A stretch of DNA of 64,000 bases from contig JANWJS010000011.1 in assembly GCA_025451845.1 (NCBI GenBank), positions 62,001-126,000 on the forward strand, given 5' to 3'. Position numbers and translations under genes: made by a program. This DNA is from Steroidobacteraceae bacterium (GTDB taxonomy: Bacteria; Pseudomonadota; Gammaproteobacteria; Steroidobacterales; Steroidobacteraceae). Shown here one piece after another: positions 62,296 to 64,000 of the stretch. Within the stretch, counting starts at the first letter, position 1, and each line of letters begins with the position of its first letter. Below the pieces are notes generated by a model. It was not told the origin of the DNA. It saw only the letters and a program-made list of their open reading frames with translations, and ran no database searches.

Positions 62296-63279
62296 TTGAA
62301 GTACCGCAAGTTTGGCCGAATCGGATGGGATGTATCGGAGATCAGCTTCGGGGCCTGGGCGGTGGGTGGGGAGTGGGGGGCCGTCGACGACGAGCAGTCC
62401 ATCGCCGCCCTGAAGCGGGCTCTCGCCCTCGGAGTCAACTTCTTCGACACGGCGGATGTCTACGGCGACGGCCGCTCTGAGCGGCTCTTGCGCAGGCTGC
62501 GCAAGGAAACGAGCACACCCTTTCATATCGCCACCAAGGCCGGGCGGCGCCTCAACCCGCACGTCGCGGCGGGCTATAACAAGGAAAACCTCACGGCATT
62601 CATCGACCGCTCGCTGCAGAACATCGGCGTCGAGTCGCTCGAGCTCGTGCAGCTTCACTGCCCGCCGACGGACAGCTACTACCGGCCGGAGACATTCGCC
62701 GTCATGGACGATCTGGTGAAATCCGGCAAGGTCCAGCATTACGGCGTGAGCGTGGAGAGGGTTGAGGAGGGGCTCAAGGCGATGGAATTCCCCAACGTGG
62801 CTTCCATCCAGATCATCTTCAACATGTTCCGTCAGCGTCCGGCCGAGCGCTTTCTTGCCGAGGCGCAGCGCCGCGCAGTGGCGACCATCATCCGTGTTCC
62901 GCTGGCTTCGGGGATGCTCACTGGCAAGCTCTCCGCGGCATCGACGTTTGCAGCCGACGACCACCGTAACTTCAATCGTCATGGCGAGGCTTTCGACGCA
63001 GGCGAGACGTTCGCTGGCGTGCCCTACGAAGTCGGCCTCAAAGCCGTCGAAGAGCTGAAGTCGCTGGTACCGGGGGGCGCGACGCTGGCGCAACTGGCTC
63101 TGCGCTGGATCCTGATGTTCGACGGAGTCTCGACCATCATCCCCGGCGGGAAGAGCTCACGACAGGTCGAGGACAATACCGGCGCGAGTGCTTTGCAAAG
63201 CCTGACGGAGGAGCAGATGAAGGCCGTGCGCGCCGTTTACGACCGCTATATACGATCCAGCGTACACCAGTGCTGGTGA
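62296..63279 (+). CDS. Aldo/keto reductase
   Basis: 327 residues from a TTG. The family start YRKFGRIGWDVSEISFGAWA is followed by FFDTADVYGDGRSERLL (catalytic Asp and Tyr), HIATKAGRR (catalytic Lys) and LVQLHCPPTDSYY (His). NADPH-dependent reduction of an aldehyde or ketone. 72 bases separate it from the MetE-like gene; it may belong to the same series or stand alone. Substrate unknown. Confidence 0.9.
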   Translation: MKYRKFGRIGWDVSEISFGAWAVGGEWGAVDDEQSIAALKRALALGVNFFDTADVYGDGRSERLLRRLRKETSTPFHIATKAGRRLNPHVAAGYNKENLTAFIDRSLQNIGVESLELVQLHCPPTDSYYRPETFAVMDDLVKSGKVQHYGVSVERVEEGLKAMEFPNVASIQIIFNMFRQRPAERFLAEAQRRAVATIIRVPLASGMLTGKLSAASTFAADDHRNFNRHGEAFDAGETFAGVPYEVGLKAVEELKSLVPGGATLAQLALRWILMFDGVSTIIPGGKSSRQVEDNTGASALQSLTEEQMKAVRAVYDRYIRSSVHQCW

Positions 63280-63299
63280 GCAGGAAGCGGGCTGGGCGG

Positions 63300-63659
63300 C
63301 TAGACAGCTCGACGGATGCGCTCTTCCAGCAGGCGAGTCCCCACCCGGACGATCGTGTCGATGACGGGGATCAGCTCCCTGCCCAGCCGCGATAGCCCAT
63401 ACTCGACGGAGGGCGGCGAACTGGGTACGACCTCGCGGGTCACTACGCCCTTGGTCGTGAGCTCCCGCAGCCGCGAGGTCAACATCTTGGGTGAAATGCC
63501 TGGTATGTCCTTGTAGAGCTCTCCGAACCGGCGCGGTCCGCCGCTCAGTTGCCAGATCAAATTCGTCGTCCAGGCGCCTCCCAGCAGCGCCATACACGTG
63601 CCCATGGGGCAGCCGGGTGGCGGTGGGGGCGCTTTGCTCTTGCGGACCTTGTGCGGCAT
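63300..63659 (-). CDS. HxlR-family winged-helix transcriptional regulator
   Basis: 119 residues from ATG at 63659 (MPHKVRKSK); a longer frame to 63782 would overlap the divergent gene's start. Cys17 and Cys22 (PPGCPMGTCMALLGG) lie at the redox-sensing position of YodB/HypR-type members. GGPRRFGELYKDIPGISPKM and LTSRLRELTTKGVVTREVV form the winged helix. It is divergent from a glutathione transferase, so an electrophile- or oxidant-controlled detoxification unit is likely. Confidence 0.88.
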   Translation of the reverse strand: MPHKVRKSKAPPPPPGCPMGTCMALLGGAWTTNLIWQLSGGPRRFGELYKDIPGISPKMLTSRLRELTTKGVVTREVVPSSPPSVEYGLSRLGRELIPVIDTIVRVGTRLLEERIRRAV

Positions 63660-63660
63660 G

Positions 63661-63674
63661 GGTAACTCGTTACC
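63661..63674. promoter_or_regulatory. Perfect palindrome, candidate HxlR operator
   Basis: GGTAAC-TC-GTTACC, 6-base arms with a 2-base centre, one base upstream of the HxlR start codon in the gap to the divergent glutathione transferase. A widely spaced CTTAC / GTAAG pair also lies within this gap. Confidence 0.5.
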
Positions 63675-63783
63675 GGGAGGATAGTGGATTTTCGTGCTTA
63701 CCGAAAGTGCGGTGCTATACAGAAGTAAGTGCGGATGATAAGTTTGGCCCCGCTTCCGTTTGCTGCGACCAAAGGAGATCAAC

Positions 63784-64000
63784 GTGAAACTGTTCTATAC
63801 GAGCGGGGCCTGCTCGCTATCACCGCACATCGTCGCCCACGAGGCGGGCATCGAGCTGCGCCTGCAGAAGGTGGATCTGAAGACGAAGACCATCACTACC
63901 GAGGGCGACTTCCTGGCGATCAACCCCAAGGGCTACGTCCCGGCGCTGCAGCTGGACGACGGTGAGATACTCACTGAAGGCCCCACGATCGTGCAGTATC
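63784..64000 (+). CDS. Glutathione S-transferase (partial, cut by the window end)
   Basis: The first 72 residues from a GTG start are visible: [20 protein letters not shown], then [20 protein letters not shown]. This is the thioredoxin-like N-terminal domain of beta-class (GstA-type) enzymes, with Cys10 at the catalytic position and the Pro of YVPAL as the cis-Pro. It conjugates glutathione to electrophiles. Divergent from the HxlR gene. Confidence 0.9.
   Translation, partial: MKLFYTSGACSLSPHIVAHEAGIELRLQKVDLKTKTITTEGDFLAINPKGYVPALQLDDGEILTEGPTIVQY

Noticed and set aside
61108-63093. Very long open frame (661 codons) on the minus strand
   Set aside because: It runs antisense to the MetE-like and aldo/keto reductase genes, both with clear motifs; its translation is Arg/Glu/His-rich without any domain.
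1-64000. tRNA, rRNA, CRISPR, transposase or att sites
   Set aside because: No cloverleaf-like sequence in gaps, no regularly spaced repeats and no transposase or integrase motifs were seen by reading; a dedicated tRNA or repeat scan could still find short ones.

Overview
The window is a 64 kb piece of a GC-rich proteobacterial chromosome. It is densely coding: genes often overlap by 1-14 bases, GTG and TTG starts are common, and no rRNA, tRNA, CRISPR array, prophage or intact insertion sequence is visible. Two large TonB-dependent receptors, a cyoABCD quinol oxidase, a TPR-sulfotransferase next to a receptor, and a Pseudomonas-type LigD/Ku pair suggest an aerobic, oligotrophic soil or water gammaproteobacterium (Steroidobacter/Solimonas-like). 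That placement is inference from gene style, not from a marker gene.

Layout. 0-4.8 kb: flavin enzymes (Old Yellow Enzyme plus a flavodoxin-like protein) divergent from an ArsR regulator, then a beta-ketoadipyl-CoA-type thiolase, a PLP threonine/serine dehydratase and a GNAT acetyltransferase. 4.8-5.9 kb: a small gene fusing a ParD-like DNA-binding domain to a minimal nucleotidyltransferase, then a broken prepilin-like gene and the largest gene-poor stretch. 5.9-24.6 kb: a large accessory biosynthetic locus with three glycosyltransferases, three radical SAM enzymes (two with N-terminal B12-binding-type regions), four SAM methyltransferases, an amidohydrolase, a PglK-like ABC flippase, an acyltransferase, a sterol-desaturase-type hydroxylase, an HPr-kinase-like protein and a PF14907-type nucleotidyltransferase. 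It probably makes and exports an unusual glycoconjugate or glycolipid; the product cannot be named.

24.7-28.5 kb: an outer-membrane protein with a CxxCH motif, convergent with an ECF sigma / membrane anti-sigma / subtilase lipoprotein operon. The periplasmic end of the anti-sigma resembles a subtilase propeptide. 28.5-33.4 kb: cyoABCD and a co-directional outer-membrane protein. 33.5-39.8 kb: PqiA-like protein, MFS transporter, TetR regulator, and a divergent Rieske oxygenase plus FAD oxidoreductase. 39.9-44.4 kb: TPR-sulfotransferase and TonB receptor. 44.6-47.3 kb: Lrp regulator divergent from ornithine cyclodeaminase and arginase (arginine to ornithine to proline). 47.3-52.7 kb: LigD, Ku, a MerR/TPR protein and a DUF72 protein.

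52.8-62.2 kb: a lipoprotein, then an IclR-controlled locus: WrbA, alpha/beta hydrolase and IclR on the minus strand, and a citryl-CoA-lyase-like protein, CaiB/BaiF CoA-transferase, TonB receptor, VOC protein and MetE-like protein on the plus strand. Near-identical TTCG-N5-CGAA palindromes sit directly at the start codons on both sides, pointing to one regulon and an uncharacterised acid-degradation pathway. 62.3-64 kb: aldo/keto reductase, HxlR regulator and a divergent glutathione transferase cut by the window end.
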